A stretch of 42,148 bases of DNA from WVZL01 sp041862375 (GTDB taxonomy: Bacteria; Acidobacteriota; Aminicenantia; Aminicenantales; Aminicenantaceae). The translations under genes were made by a program, and so were the position numbers. Shown here piece after piece: positions 7,562 through 14,998 of this stretch. The stretch's first letter is position 1. Each line of letters opens with the position of its first letter. The notes beneath the pieces were generated by a model, which saw only the letters and a program-made list of their open reading frames with translations, was not told the DNA's origin and ran no database searches. The stretch lies in assembly GCA_041862375.1 (NCBI GenBank), contig JBGVTE010000112.1:1-42148 (forward strand), in the 5' to 3' direction.

Positions 7562-9553
7562 CTATTTTTTTCTAACTCTTCCCCGTGAGGAAGATGCGCT
7601 TCTTCCTGAGGCAGAACTTCGGGATGAAGAAGAACGACTGCTTGATGAGCGCCTAACAGAAGAACGTGAGGATGATCTGGAACTCGGAGAGGAAATACTT
7701 CTCCTTGATGAGGATACACTTCTTTTCGGTGAAGCATAGCTCGGAGATGAATTAGAACGGATTCTCGAATAGCTTCTTGATGGCCTTGTATACGAACGGG
7801 AAGGAGGGCTATATCTTCGAGATGAATAACTTTTCGTTAGTGCAGAGCTTCTTCGCTGTGAAATATACTGTGAAGAAGAGGAAGAACTTCTAGAGGGATA
7901 GGCTTTTACCCGAGACTTTAGGGAAAGGGCCTTTCTTGAGGAAGGTCTTCTCGTAGGAGACGTTGCCTTCTTTGGGCTTATGGATTTCCGAAGTTTCGAA
8001 GTAGAAGAAAGTTTCGATCTTGAAGAGTAAGTCGCTCTTGATGGATACTGTTTTATTGCTGAGCGGGATGAAGTATTTCTCTTTACACTAGATTTACTCG
8101 ATGACGTGGAAGAGTTCAAACGAGGTCGATTCCGCGGCAAAATTTTTGAGGAGGAACTCTTTATAGCTTTATTTGTCAGCGTTCGCCTATTCTTTGAAGA
8201 AGACAGGCTTCGAGAAATCCTAGGAGAGTTCCGTGACACTGAAGACTTCAACCGAGAAGGAGAACGTATAGTTTTCCCAGAAACATATGCTTTCCCAACT
8301 TTTCTGATATTAGAGCGGGAGAGTGCTTTAGCTGCTACAGAATTCTTACTGATCCGATTGATAACAGGTTTAATGCTTGGTTTTCGAGAGGAAAGAGAAA
8401 TCTTTCCAAGGCTCCTGATTTGACTTTGCTTCAGGGCAGCTCTAGAAATACGGCGTGCCTGTAATTGACTTTTGTGAACAACGACAAGAGCTCGGGAATG
8501 CAGAGGATAATAGCGCGAATAATACCGCCCGTAAAAACGGTTATTTATTATTACGCCAGGATAGCCATGGTAACTTAATGGGCACCACCCAATGTGACGA
8601 TGTCCCCGATACCAGTGCACCCAGCCTGGTCCCCAAAACCTGGTAGGAATCCAATACCACCCAAGGCCAAACCTCCAGTGCCATCTTCCGTAGTGGGAGA
8701 CACACCATCCCCAGGGATCATAGGAGACCCAAGTCCAACCAATTATGGGATACCAGAGCCATCTTCCGTAGTAATAAGGCCTCCATGTGCTGTAATAAAC
8801 ACGAGGGACCCAAACGTGTCCATATGGGGGCTCATAAACCCACCGGCCATTGTCGGCGAGTTCTTCTTCATATTCATACATTTCAGAAGGAAGATATCGC
8901 CGCGATACCCGCCTTGTGAGTAAAGAATCTCTGTATTCATTCCATTGGTGAAAACTATCACTGAGCGAAGCATAAAAATTAGTGGGACTTGAATTAAAAT
9001 GACCGCTTGATGCAACTAACCTCTGCTCTCTCTCCACTAGAAGAGAGCCTTCTTCTCCAGCAGCCTCAACAGCACCGTCATACACAAAAAGTTCAGATTC
9101 TCTATTCTCAATGACATTCAAGCGGTATAGGCCTTCGTCTAGGACATAGAAGGAAGCATCAGGGGTATGGATTTCAATATCCTTTTCTTTTTCTAAGAAA
9201 TTAACTCTAAGATAAATACTGCCTGACAATATATGGAGCTTAATAAGGTCATATCCGTTCTTGGGAAGGCTAACAAAATCAACTTGAGTGTTGTTATCTA
9301 CGCGCAGATAATTTCTCTTGCCAAAATGTATCTCTGCTCGCCCCTCTCTCGTTCCTAGCTTGTCACTTTCAACTACCGGTAAATTTACAACTCCCTCTTC
9401 ATAGCCTAAATCTTGGGCTCTCTGTACAAATACATCACCTTTTACATAACTCAGGCGGGCGTAACTATAGCTGTAATAACCTTCATTCTCTGAAGAGGTT
9501 AGAAGCGTAACACAAAAGAACAAAACGGCAATTATTATGATAAACTTTTTCAT
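7562..9553 (-). CDS. FecR-domain envelope protein with Trp/Tyr-rich domain and Ser/Arg-rich tail
   Basis: With the start at 9553 the protein has 663 residues: signal peptide (about 1-20), a FecR-like domain (about 35-170; DKLGTREGRAEIHF, LRVDNNTQVDF), then a linker, a strikingly aromatic domain (about 225-340) with repeated YGRW, WTWVSYDPWGW and HYGRWHW motifs as in DUF6600-type proteins, and finally about 290 residues almost entirely of Ser, Arg, Lys and Pro. The tail is basic and surely disordered. FecR domains normally act as periplasmic sensors or cargo readers; the aromatic domain suggests carbohydrate or wall binding, and the tail binding to anionic polymer or nucleic acid (both inference). 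GGAAGGAGGAAAG precedes ATG and is buried in a 12-bp inverted repeat. The Spy-like gene lies directly upstream. Confidence 0.85.
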   Translation of the reverse strand: MKKFIIIIAVLFFCVTLLTSSENEGYYSYSYARLSYVKGDVFVQRAQDLGYEEGVVNLPVVESDKLGTREGRAEIHFGKRNYLRVDNNTQVDFVSLPKNGYDLIKLHILSGSIYLRVNFLEKEKDIEIHTPDASFYVLDEGLYRLNVIENRESELFVYDGAVEAAGEEGSLLVEREQRLVASSGHFNSSPTNFYASLSDSFHQWNEYRDSLLTRRVSRRYLPSEMYEYEEELADNGRWVYEPPYGHVWVPRVYYSTWRPYYYGRWLWYPIIGWTWVSYDPWGWCVSHYGRWHWRFGLGWYWIPTRFWGPGWVHWYRGHRHIGWCPLSYHGYPGVIINNRFYGRYYSRYYPLHSRALVVVHKSQLQARRISRAALKQSQIRSLGKISLSSRKPSIKPVINRISKNSVAAKALSRSNIRKVGKAYVSGKTIRSPSRLKSSVSRNSPRISRSLSSSKNRRTLTNKAIKSSSSKILPRNRPRLNSSTSSSKSSVKRNTSSRSAIKQYPSRATYSSRSKLSSTSKLRKSISPKKATSPTRRPSSRKALSLKSRVKAYPSRSSSSSSQYISQRRSSALTKSYSSRRYSPPSRSYTRPSRSYSRIRSNSSPSYASPKRSVSSSRRSISSPSSRSSSRSSVRRSSSSRSSSSRSSASGRSASSSRGRVRKK

Positions 9554-9556
9554 CTT

Positions 9557-9616
9557 TCCTCCTTCCAGAAGCCTATTGAGCAAAAATCATGCCAATTTTT
9601 TCTCCTGGAAGGAGGA
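9557..9616 (-). promoter_or_regulatory. Hairpin that would sequester the FecR ribosome binding site
   Basis: On the minus strand TCCTCCTTCCAG (9616-9605) is the perfect complement of CTGGAAGGAGGA (9568-9557), separated by 36 bases. The 3' arm contains the whole Shine-Dalgarno site and ends three bases before the ATG at 9553. In the mRNA this would hide the ribosome site of the FecR gene downstream of the Spy-like gene. This is seen directly; regulation is inferred. Confidence 0.65.
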
Positions 9617-9685
9617 GAAAGACGAGCAGAATCCTGTCCACCTTTAAGGACAATTGACCAAAAAGGTGACGTTCTTTCAGTTAAC

Positions 9686-10261
9686 CTATTGTGAATCGGG
9701 ATCGAAATCGAAGTCTCCGCCCATGAAGTCCCATCCTCTTCTCCATGGACGGCGAAATCCGCGCCGGAAAGGAAAATGACCTCGACGGAAATGTCTTCCA
9801 CGCTGGAAGTATCTCTGTGATCTTTTACCTCTCAATTCTGAGAACTTCTTTTCAAACTTCTCAATCTTCTCCAGCTGCTCAGGAGTAAATATCTTCTTGG
9901 CTTCTTGTCTGTGCTTGATAGTACCCTTAATGTGGTTTGCCCGTAACTGAGCCATTTTGTCAATGATATCATTGATTTTTTCCTCATTGGCTTCAGGATC
10001 TTTTATTAACTCACGGAACTCACCGCGCATTTTTCGTATTTCATCCTGAAAATTCAATCTTTCCTCACGACGAACTTTTCTCAGCTCTTCAAGCTGCTCT
10101 TTCTGTTCTGGAGTTAAATCCAGAAATTTTTCCATAAAAAGAAAACTTCTTCCCATTAACCTTCCCTGTTTCCTTTCTGACTGAGCTGAGGCCTCATCGG
10201 GAAAAAAAGTTAAACTGAAAAGAAACACAACCAGGAAAACACCCAGAGCATATTTCTTCAT
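9686..10261 (-). CDS. Spy/CpxP-like periplasmic LTxxQ protein
   Basis: A 191-residue exported protein with a clean signal peptide (MKKYALGVFLVVFLF..., cleavage after ASA near residue 26). Two LTxxQ-type motifs, DLTPEQKEQL near 48-57 and IFTPEQLEKI near 124-133, frame a long helical segment, as in the Spy/CpxP family of periplasmic chaperones and stress sensors. The C-terminal 45 residues are Arg/Phe/Gly-rich, then acidic (GGDFDFDPD), unlike E. coli Spy, and may bind metal or other proteins. AGGAGG precedes ATG. The FecR gene follows 132 bases downstream, suggesting a two-gene envelope-stress unit. Family assignment is good; ligand unknown. Confidence 0.88.
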   Translation of the reverse strand: MKKYALGVFLVVFLFSLTFFPDEASAQSERKQGRLMGRSFLFMEKFLDLTPEQKEQLEELRKVRREERLNFQDEIRKMRGEFRELIKDPEANEEKINDIIDKMAQLRANHIKGTIKHRQEAKKIFTPEQLEKIEKFEKKFSELRGKRSQRYFQRGRHFRRGHFPFRRGFRRPWRRGWDFMGGDFDFDPDSQ

Positions 10262-10439
10262 TTTAAACCTCCTATTATTTTTTTATATGTGTTAGACAAA
10301 AATTAATAAAAATCCTTGGCACTATTATCACCTAAACTTAAATATCTCTATTAAAATTAGGAATCAAATGGGAAGTGAATAAAACACAGAAGCACTGATA
10401 TAAAGAAGGCCGAAGTGGATAGAAGACTGAATTTAACAG

Positions 10440-10472
10440 AAAAACTTCTTCCCCCTGAGTTTTAGGAAGAAG
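10440..10472 (-). terminator. Rho-independent terminator
   Basis: On the minus strand CTTCTTCC and GGAAGAAG (10472-10465 and 10452-10445) form an 8-bp stem with a 12-base loop, followed by TTTTT (10444-10440). It lies about 50 bases past the stop of the 65-residue gene. Apart from this, 10262-10522 holds only the Spy leader. Confidence 0.6.
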
Positions 10473-10522
10473 AAATGACCTTTGAGTTGTAGGCTTGAAC
10501 TTTAATGAACCATGAAAAAATT

Positions 10523-10720
10523 TTACGCCTTTTTTAGGATAGGCATTCCTGTTCTTTCAGTCTCGACTACTTTATATCCAGCAGGAATATCATTCAAGGA
10601 GCCTGATCTTATGTCGCGAGCGAAAAAGTAGATCCTCTGGATTCGCCCACCTTTTAGGTTGACATCTTTAAAATGGAGATAATACTTAACCCCTTTTGAA
10701 TTTGTGAATTCGTAAGCCAT
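10523..10720 (-). CDS. Conserved small protein, 65 aa
   Basis: A short cytosolic protein of a type that recurs in bacteria and archaea: MAYEFTNSKGVKYYLH at the N-terminus, an Arg/aromatic central strand (RIYFFARDI) and the end PAGYKVVETERTGMPILKK. The predicted fold is a small beta sheet; function is unknown to me. GGAGGTAAAATAA precedes ATG, and a terminator follows at 10440-10472, so it is likely transcribed as its own unit. The regular codon use and strong ribosome site support a real gene in spite of its length. Confidence 0.75.
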   Translation of the reverse strand: MAYEFTNSKGVKYYLHFKDVNLKGGRIQRIYFFARDIRSGSLNDIPAGYKVVETERTGMPILKKA

Positions 10721-10891
10721 TTATTTTACCTCCAATCAAATTTTATTAACTTAGCTAGGAAATTTTGGCCATTTTTTTAGCTTGTCAAAGTATTTATAGG
10801 AAAAAAACAATAATGTCAAGCTAAAATTATCATTAATTTTCTATACAGTAACCTTTCCTTAATAGATACTATTATCCTAAAACTTAATCTC

Positions 10892-11323
10892 TTATTTAAT
10901 AATTAAGTCTTCCCGTCCGATCTCCTTTAAAATTTGAGGATAAAGATTGTACACAGGTTTGAGAGCAGGCAATAATTTCATGGCTTGCTGAATCTTTCCC
11001 TCTACTTTTGCATCTCCTGAAAGAATAGCGGAAACAATGTTTACTTTTCCTTGCCAAAATTCGTGGCAAAAATCAGAGGAACAGGTAAATGAAAGATCTG
11101 GTTTGAGCACGCTCTCTCCCATTTCATAGGAAATGTATTTCTCCTTTTCAATGGGCTTGTCTCGGCAATTAACAGTAAATTTGCCTTCAGGGTCACTAAC
11201 TTTGAAGCAAACGATGAGACCTGAATTAGCAAGGGCTGAACCTATTTGGGGATGAGAAGCTATATGATCAAAAAGTTCCTTATAAATTTTGTACATTTCT
11301 TCGCTATTTTTAAAATAGGACAT
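10892..11323 (-). CDS. SCP2-like sterol/lipid carrier domain protein
   Basis: A 143-residue cytosolic protein that looks like a stand-alone SCP-2 domain: an N-terminal helix, a beta sheet (GLIVCFKVSDPEGKFTVNC, then PDLSFTCSSDFCHEFWQG) and the C-terminal helices with LSGDAKVEGKIQQAMKLLPALKP, the part that lines the lipid tunnel in this family. Such proteins bind acyl chains or other hydrophobic ligands. The ligand here is unknown. CTCCTTATCC on the plus strand corresponds to a GGATAAGGAGAGCTCAGA leader, giving a ribosome site before ATG. The DUF3467-like gene lies 33 bases upstream on the same strand, so they are likely co-transcribed. Confidence 0.72.
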   Translation of the reverse strand: MSYFKNSEEMYKIYKELFDHIASHPQIGSALANSGLIVCFKVSDPEGKFTVNCRDKPIEKEKYISYEMGESVLKPDLSFTCSSDFCHEFWQGKVNIVSAILSGDAKVEGKIQQAMKLLPALKPVYNLYPQILKEIGREDLIIK

Positions 11324-11356
11324 TCTGAGCTCTCCTTATCCCGGATAATTTATTTT

Positions 11357-11638
11357 TCAATGAACAAAACCCACGGAAGGGGGAACATCAGCAGGAGTAA
11401 TTGGGCCAAAGCTCTCTTCATATCTTTTTATGTTTACGTCGAGAGCTTCCATGAACCTCTTAACATGGGCAGGGCTGAGGATTATCCGAGCAACAAGCTT
11501 CCCCATGGGACAATCAGGGAAGAGAAAGGCAAAATCAAAAATAAACTCCTCCTTGGCATGACGGATAGCAGCAAGGTTAGAATACTGCCCAAGCGCAATT
11601 TGCTCATCTACTTTTATATCTATCTTTTTCTCCTCCAT
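11357..11638 (-). CDS. DUF3467-like protein
   Basis: With the start at 11638 the product has 93 residues. It shows the pattern of the DUF3467 family: IDIKVDEQIALGQYSNLAAIRH, then EFIFDFAFLFPD, then LVARIILSPAHVKRFMEAL and a C-terminal helix. That family is found in many bacteria as a small cytosolic protein of unknown role. The longer reading to 11701 is rejected because AAAGGAGGAGTT stands directly ahead of the ATG at 11638. The SCP2-like gene follows by 33 bases. The AT-rich tracts at 11700-11815 probably carry its promoter. Confidence 0.8.
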   Translation of the reverse strand: MEEKKIDIKVDEQIALGQYSNLAAIRHAKEEFIFDFAFLFPDCPMGKLVARIILSPAHVKRFMEALDVNIKRYEESFGPITPADVPPSVGFVH

Positions 11639-11785
11639 AACTCCTCCTTTAAACCCGGGGGCTTGATTTATTCTTACTAAATGCTGGAGAAAATTCAACA
11701 CTAATCAGAAATTTTTTTTACATAATCAAGAAATATTATTATATTAAAAAAACCAAAAAAATTTTTCATTTTATTAAAATTTTTC

Positions 11786-11813
11786 TTTACAAAAAAAAAT
11801 TTTTTGTTATACT
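11786..11813 (+). promoter_or_regulatory. Promoter facing a non-coding region
   Basis: TTTACA (11786-11791), 16 bases, then TATACT (11808-11813), preceded by long A/T tracts that resemble an UP element. It fires to the right, where no plus-strand gene begins for 1.3 kb, so it would transcribe the structured segment at 11831-11899. Confidence 0.45.
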
Positions 11814-11819
11814 ATAAAT

Positions 11820-11899
11820 GGTTCTTCTTCGCGGGCTGGGGAGAACCCCCACCTTTTTGGTTCCCATCATCAACCCCCCTTTTGCTGACAACAGCCCGC
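11820..11899 (+). ncRNA. Candidate structured RNA
   Basis: Starting about seven bases after the TATACT box, GCGGGCTG (11831-11838) pairs with CAGCCCGC (11892-11899). Inside, GGGA/AACC (11839-11847, one bulge) pairs with GGTTCCC (11859-11865), leaving a C-rich single strand. I recognise no known family: no SRP, tmRNA or RNase P motif is present, and the 3' end is not defined by a terminator. The minus strand would fold equally well. Confidence 0.3.
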
Positions 11900-12158
11900 A
11901 CTCTTTATCCCAATTGCAATTCCACTCATCCTGTTTATCTCGCTTATTTCTTTTACTAAAAAGAGGTTTATAAATTGCCAAATTGTTCTATCTTGATCGT
12001 TACCGCAATTCTTCTACCAAGTAACTCATTCGGGGATAATTAAAGAAATGAGATTTGATAAAAACCTATGCTAAGGAAGCTGAAAGAGTAAAGTTTAACT
12101 TAAATTTTGTTATTAGATTAAAAAAATAAAATTATCACCACAACCCTACGAGTGACTA

Positions 12159-13019
12159 TTATTTGACTGGTTCTCCTTCAGGATACTTGTTTATAACTTC
12201 AACAGGGACTTCAAAAACTCTGTTCCATCCTCCGAATCGGCTAAGAACTTCAGGAGAACTAATACCCCGCTTTTTCCCACCTTCAATGATGTAGACCGGT
12301 CTGTTAGGACGAGAACCCTTCTCGATCACAAGCATTCCTTCAAAATTGAGATTAATCATCGAATCCTTCTTCATTTTTCCCAAGGTGTCATAGGAAACCT
12401 CAACCAGGTATTTCCAGGGATCCTTCCCCCTATTTCGGTCATAATTATAGCGGTAAAGACTCTCTAAATTTTTAAAGGGGCGTCGGATATATTCTCCTAT
12501 TCCTTTTCTCTCTATCAAATAAACAGTGGCATCCTGGGCTTTAACATAATTCTGATGAAGATAAGCTAAATTGTCAGCTGCTGGCCATTTTGAGAATTCA
12601 CGATCCATCCTATTTAAAATCCTGCGGCACTGCGAAAGTGGAGAGGGCCTAATCCGAGACCTCCCCATCTCCTTTTCTAATTCTTTAAAGGAATGCAAGA
12701 GGAATATAAAAGCGCTGTACATATTCGTCCTGAGAAATCCTTCATTGAAATAACCAGAACTTCTTTCAGCCAGCTTTAAAAAGAGTCGGCACGATGAAGC
12801 AAAAGCTTCAGATTTAAAAAGAATCGACTGTTCCTCATCAGAAATTTCTCCTTTCCAGCCTCTGAAGTGGTCAAAACTGCTCTCAGCAAGATAAGTGGCT
12901 TGCTCTTCTAGTTCAATACCTAATCGATAGATTGCTTCTCTTCTTTCCCCATAGGCTGTACCAGAAAGGGTAATGAGAAGAAGAAACACACAAAAGTTTT
13001 TAATTATCCTTAAATTCAT
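12159..13019 (-). CDS. Exported protein of unknown function
   Basis: A 286-residue protein with a signal peptide (hydrophobic 6-20, cleavage near AYG at 23). Residues 25-210 are mainly helical and rich in charged residues and Arg. The last 55 residues resemble a small module seen in many secreted proteins: RPVYIIEGGKKRGISSPEVLSRFGG, then VPVEVINKYPEGEP, which probably folds as a compact beta unit. Function not recognised. AGGAGGAAGTAAAC precedes ATG. It stands alone: downstream is the long non-coding region, upstream a promoter for the divergent fRMsr gene. Confidence 0.75.
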   Translation of the reverse strand: MNLRIIKNFCVFLLLITLSGTAYGERREAIYRLGIELEEQATYLAESSFDHFRGWKGEISDEEQSILFKSEAFASSCRLFLKLAERSSGYFNEGFLRTNMYSAFIFLLHSFKELEKEMGRSRIRPSPLSQCRRILNRMDREFSKWPAADNLAYLHQNYVKAQDATVYLIERKGIGEYIRRPFKNLESLYRYNYDRNRGKDPWKYLVEVSYDTLGKMKKDSMINLNFEGMLVIEKGSRPNRPVYIIEGGKKRGISSPEVLSRFGGWNRVFEVPVEVINKYPEGEPVK

Positions 13020-13111
13020 GTTTACTTCCTCCTCTTCAAATTCCAGAAGAGAAAATAATTAAAACAGAAAAGAAAGTCAAATTTCCCATGCTTACCACAT
13101 AACAAAGCAGC

Positions 13112-13140
13112 TTGACTAATTTTTCTCTCCTTGATAGATT
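13112..13140 (+). promoter_or_regulatory. Promoter of the fRMsr gene
   Basis: TTGACT (13112-13117), 17 bases, TAGATT (13135-13140). Transcription should begin near 13147, which rules out the TTG at 13131 as the start codon and supports the ATG at 13191. Confidence 0.5.
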
Positions 13141-13190
13141 TCAGGATCATATTCTATGTACGCTTTAGTAACCAGAGTGAGAGGACTAAA

Positions 13191-13649
13191 ATGGTAAACA
13201 AAAGCACACTTTGGAAAAGATATGAAAGAATTTTCCTTCAGCTTGAAGATCTACTTAAGAAAACAGAAAACAAGATTGCCCGAATGGCATCTGTCGCTGC
13301 CCTCCTTCACTATAAAATTCCCTATTTCTTCTGGACTGGATTTTATATAATCACTGAGGGGGAATTGATTGTCGGTCCCTACCAAGGTCCATTAGCCTGT
13401 CAGGTTTTAGAAAAAAAGAAGGGTGTCTGTTGGGCAGGAGTAGAACGTAAGGAAGTGATAGTCGTGCCAGATGTTCATGAATTTCTTGGTCATATCGCTT
13501 GCGACAGCCGCTCTAACTCAGAGATAGTAATTCCTCTCTTTGACAAACATAATAATGTTTGGGCTGTACTGGATGTGGACAGCCGAAAGTTAGATGCTTT
13601 TTCTGAAATTGATAAGAAATGGCTGTCTAAGATTGTTAAGTTAATTTAA
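13191..13649 (+). CDS. Free methionine-R-sulfoxide reductase (GAF domain)
   Basis: A 152-residue cytosolic GAF-fold enzyme that reduces free methionine-R-sulfoxide, usually with thioredoxin. Signature blocks are WTGFYI (48-53), VGPYQGPLAC (61-70), VVPDVHEF (91-98), GHIACDSRS (100-108), SEIVIPL and AVLDVDS. The three redox cysteines C70, C80 and C104 have the same spacing (10 and 24) as C84, C94 and C118 of the E. coli enzyme. GVCG of most members is GVCW here. Start at 13191: AGAGGACTAAA-ATG, supported by the promoter position. It sits alone between minus-strand genes and ends ten bases before the M20 stop. Confidence 0.93.
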   Translation: MVNKSTLWKRYERIFLQLEDLLKKTENKIARMASVAALLHYKIPYFFWTGFYIITEGELIVGPYQGPLACQVLEKKKGVCWAGVERKEVIVVPDVHEFLGHIACDSRSNSEIVIPLFDKHNNVWAVLDVDSRKLDAFSEIDKKWLSKIVKLI

Positions 13650-13658
13650 CGAGTGAAA

Positions 13659-14909
13659 TTACTTAAGGGAACAAATAAGAAGTAGGACATGTTTTAGTCC
13701 CAGAAAAATACCATCTATTTCAGCTTCTTCCCGAAGGCTGTGCTTATACCTTCCGTAAGTCCGTCCAAGATTGAGAGAAAGAATACCTCTCTCTATACCT
13801 CCATTAGCTTCTGTAGAGCCCAATGGATCAACCTCTACATCTCTAATTTTCAAGTATTTGAGGATATCCATCACCGTCTGAACTAGAAAAGACTCCTTGG
13901 CTCCAGGAAGTCGATGAGCTTTTGAACTTTGATTGAACTCGATTTCAACTTCAATACCTAATTCAGAGGCAATATCGTGGCAGATTTCTCTCACTTTTCT
14001 CTGGACCCGCTCGAGCTCTTCCTGATCGGCTGAACGAAGGTCTATTGTGAGGAAGGATTCTTGGGATACTGCATTTCTGACTTTTCCGCCGCCTATCTGG
14101 CCAATGTTCAGAATTGTCCATTTTTCCACAGGCTCTGCAGGAAGGTTTATGGCATATATTCGCTCTACTGCCTTGGCAACAGCCAGATTAGGATTGGGTA
14201 CACCTCGGCTCTGCATAGTATGAGCTCCTGGGCCTCTGAAAACTATCTTCCCTCCGCCAAATCCAAGGGCGCCATAGTGAACTTTGCCTAAATCTCCATC
14301 AAGAGCAATGAGTAAATCAAATTTTTCCCTCACCCTATCCAAAAAAGCCCTCATGCCAACAAGCCCCGCTTCCTCTCCTACAGTCCCCATAAAATAATAG
14401 GTATTAACGGGTTTGAATCCTGCATCCTTTAAAGCTCTGATAGACCAGAGAAGATTTATCAAACTGGCTGTATCATCGCATATTCCAGGAGCTTTAAGAA
14501 GATTGCCCTCTTTTTTTACATTTATTTTCCACACTCCTTGAAAAACAGTATCCATGTGAGCAGAAACAATTATATTTTTCCCTTTGTCTTCTCCTCTCCA
14601 GATGCCAATCACATTGCCGGAGTCATCTTTATAAACTTTGCCTAGACCAGCAGCACTGAATTGCTCTTTGATGTATTCAGCTCTTTTTTTCTCGTGACCT
14701 GAAGGAGCAGGAATCTCTGTGAGAAATATCCATTCCTCGATAATTTTTTCCTTGTTTTTCTCAATAAAAGAAAAAATCTTTTGAACTAATGGTGTCGAGA
14801 CAAGCTCAGGAGTAAAAAGGGACTTCTGGGAGGAGCGGTCAGTTGAGTTTAAGGCTAAAGAGAAGAATAAAAAAAATAATATGGACATTATAATACAGCA
14901 TTTTCTCAT
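13659..14909 (-). CDS. Exported M20-family metallopeptidase
   Basis: A 416-residue zinc exopeptidase with an N-terminal signal or anchor (6-22). The M20 metal site is complete: H118-D120 in SAHMDT, D145 in CDDTAS (bridging), catalytic E179 and E180 in GTVGEEAG, D204 in IALDGD, and a C-terminal His in YKHSLREE. The dimerisation domain is visible in the middle (FRGPGAHTM). The layout matches the tripeptidase/carboxypeptidase branch and suggests cleavage of short peptides in the periplasm. GGAGAAGAAA precedes ATG. It is followed upstream by the M64 peptidase on the same strand, so the locus looks devoted to protein or peptide degradation. Confidence 0.9.
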   Translation of the reverse strand: MRKCCIIMSILFFLFFSLALNSTDRSSQKSLFTPELVSTPLVQKIFSFIEKNKEKIIEEWIFLTEIPAPSGHEKKRAEYIKEQFSAAGLGKVYKDDSGNVIGIWRGEDKGKNIIVSAHMDTVFQGVWKINVKKEGNLLKAPGICDDTASLINLLWSIRALKDAGFKPVNTYYFMGTVGEEAGLVGMRAFLDRVREKFDLLIALDGDLGKVHYGALGFGGGKIVFRGPGAHTMQSRGVPNPNLAVAKAVERIYAINLPAEPVEKWTILNIGQIGGGKVRNAVSQESFLTIDLRSADQEELERVQRKVREICHDIASELGIEVEIEFNQSSKAHRLPGAKESFLVQTVMDILKYLKIRDVEVDPLGSTEANGGIERGILSLNLGRTYGRYKHSLREEAEIDGIFLGLKHVLLLICSLK

Positions 14910-14998
14910 TTTCTTCTCCGCTTTTCTATTCAGTACATATGAAAGACTGTTGTGATCAATAAAACTGATTTCTTGGGAGTCACCGAACTATAGCATCA

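Larger units (their letters stand above)
11639..12158. other. Gene-free 520-base region with AT-tracts and a structured segment
   Basis: Positions 11700-11815 are almost pure A/T with repeated A- and T-tracts, as in curved DNA or UP elements. A promoter-like pair follows (11786-11813) and then a GC-rich inverted repeat (11831-11899). From 11900 to 12158 the sequence is AT-rich with no reading frame supported by a ribosome site; a 64-codon frame on the minus strand (11787-11981) starts with TTG and has none. Confidence 0.6.

Noticed and set aside
8106..8423. 105-codon plus-strand frame
   Set aside because: It is the antisense reading of the Ser/Arg-rich tail of the FecR protein, where the skewed codons leave few stops.
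11787..11981. 64-codon minus-strand frame in the AT-rich gap
   Set aside because: It begins with TTG without a ribosome site, runs through the hairpin and the poly-A/T tract, and has no known pattern.
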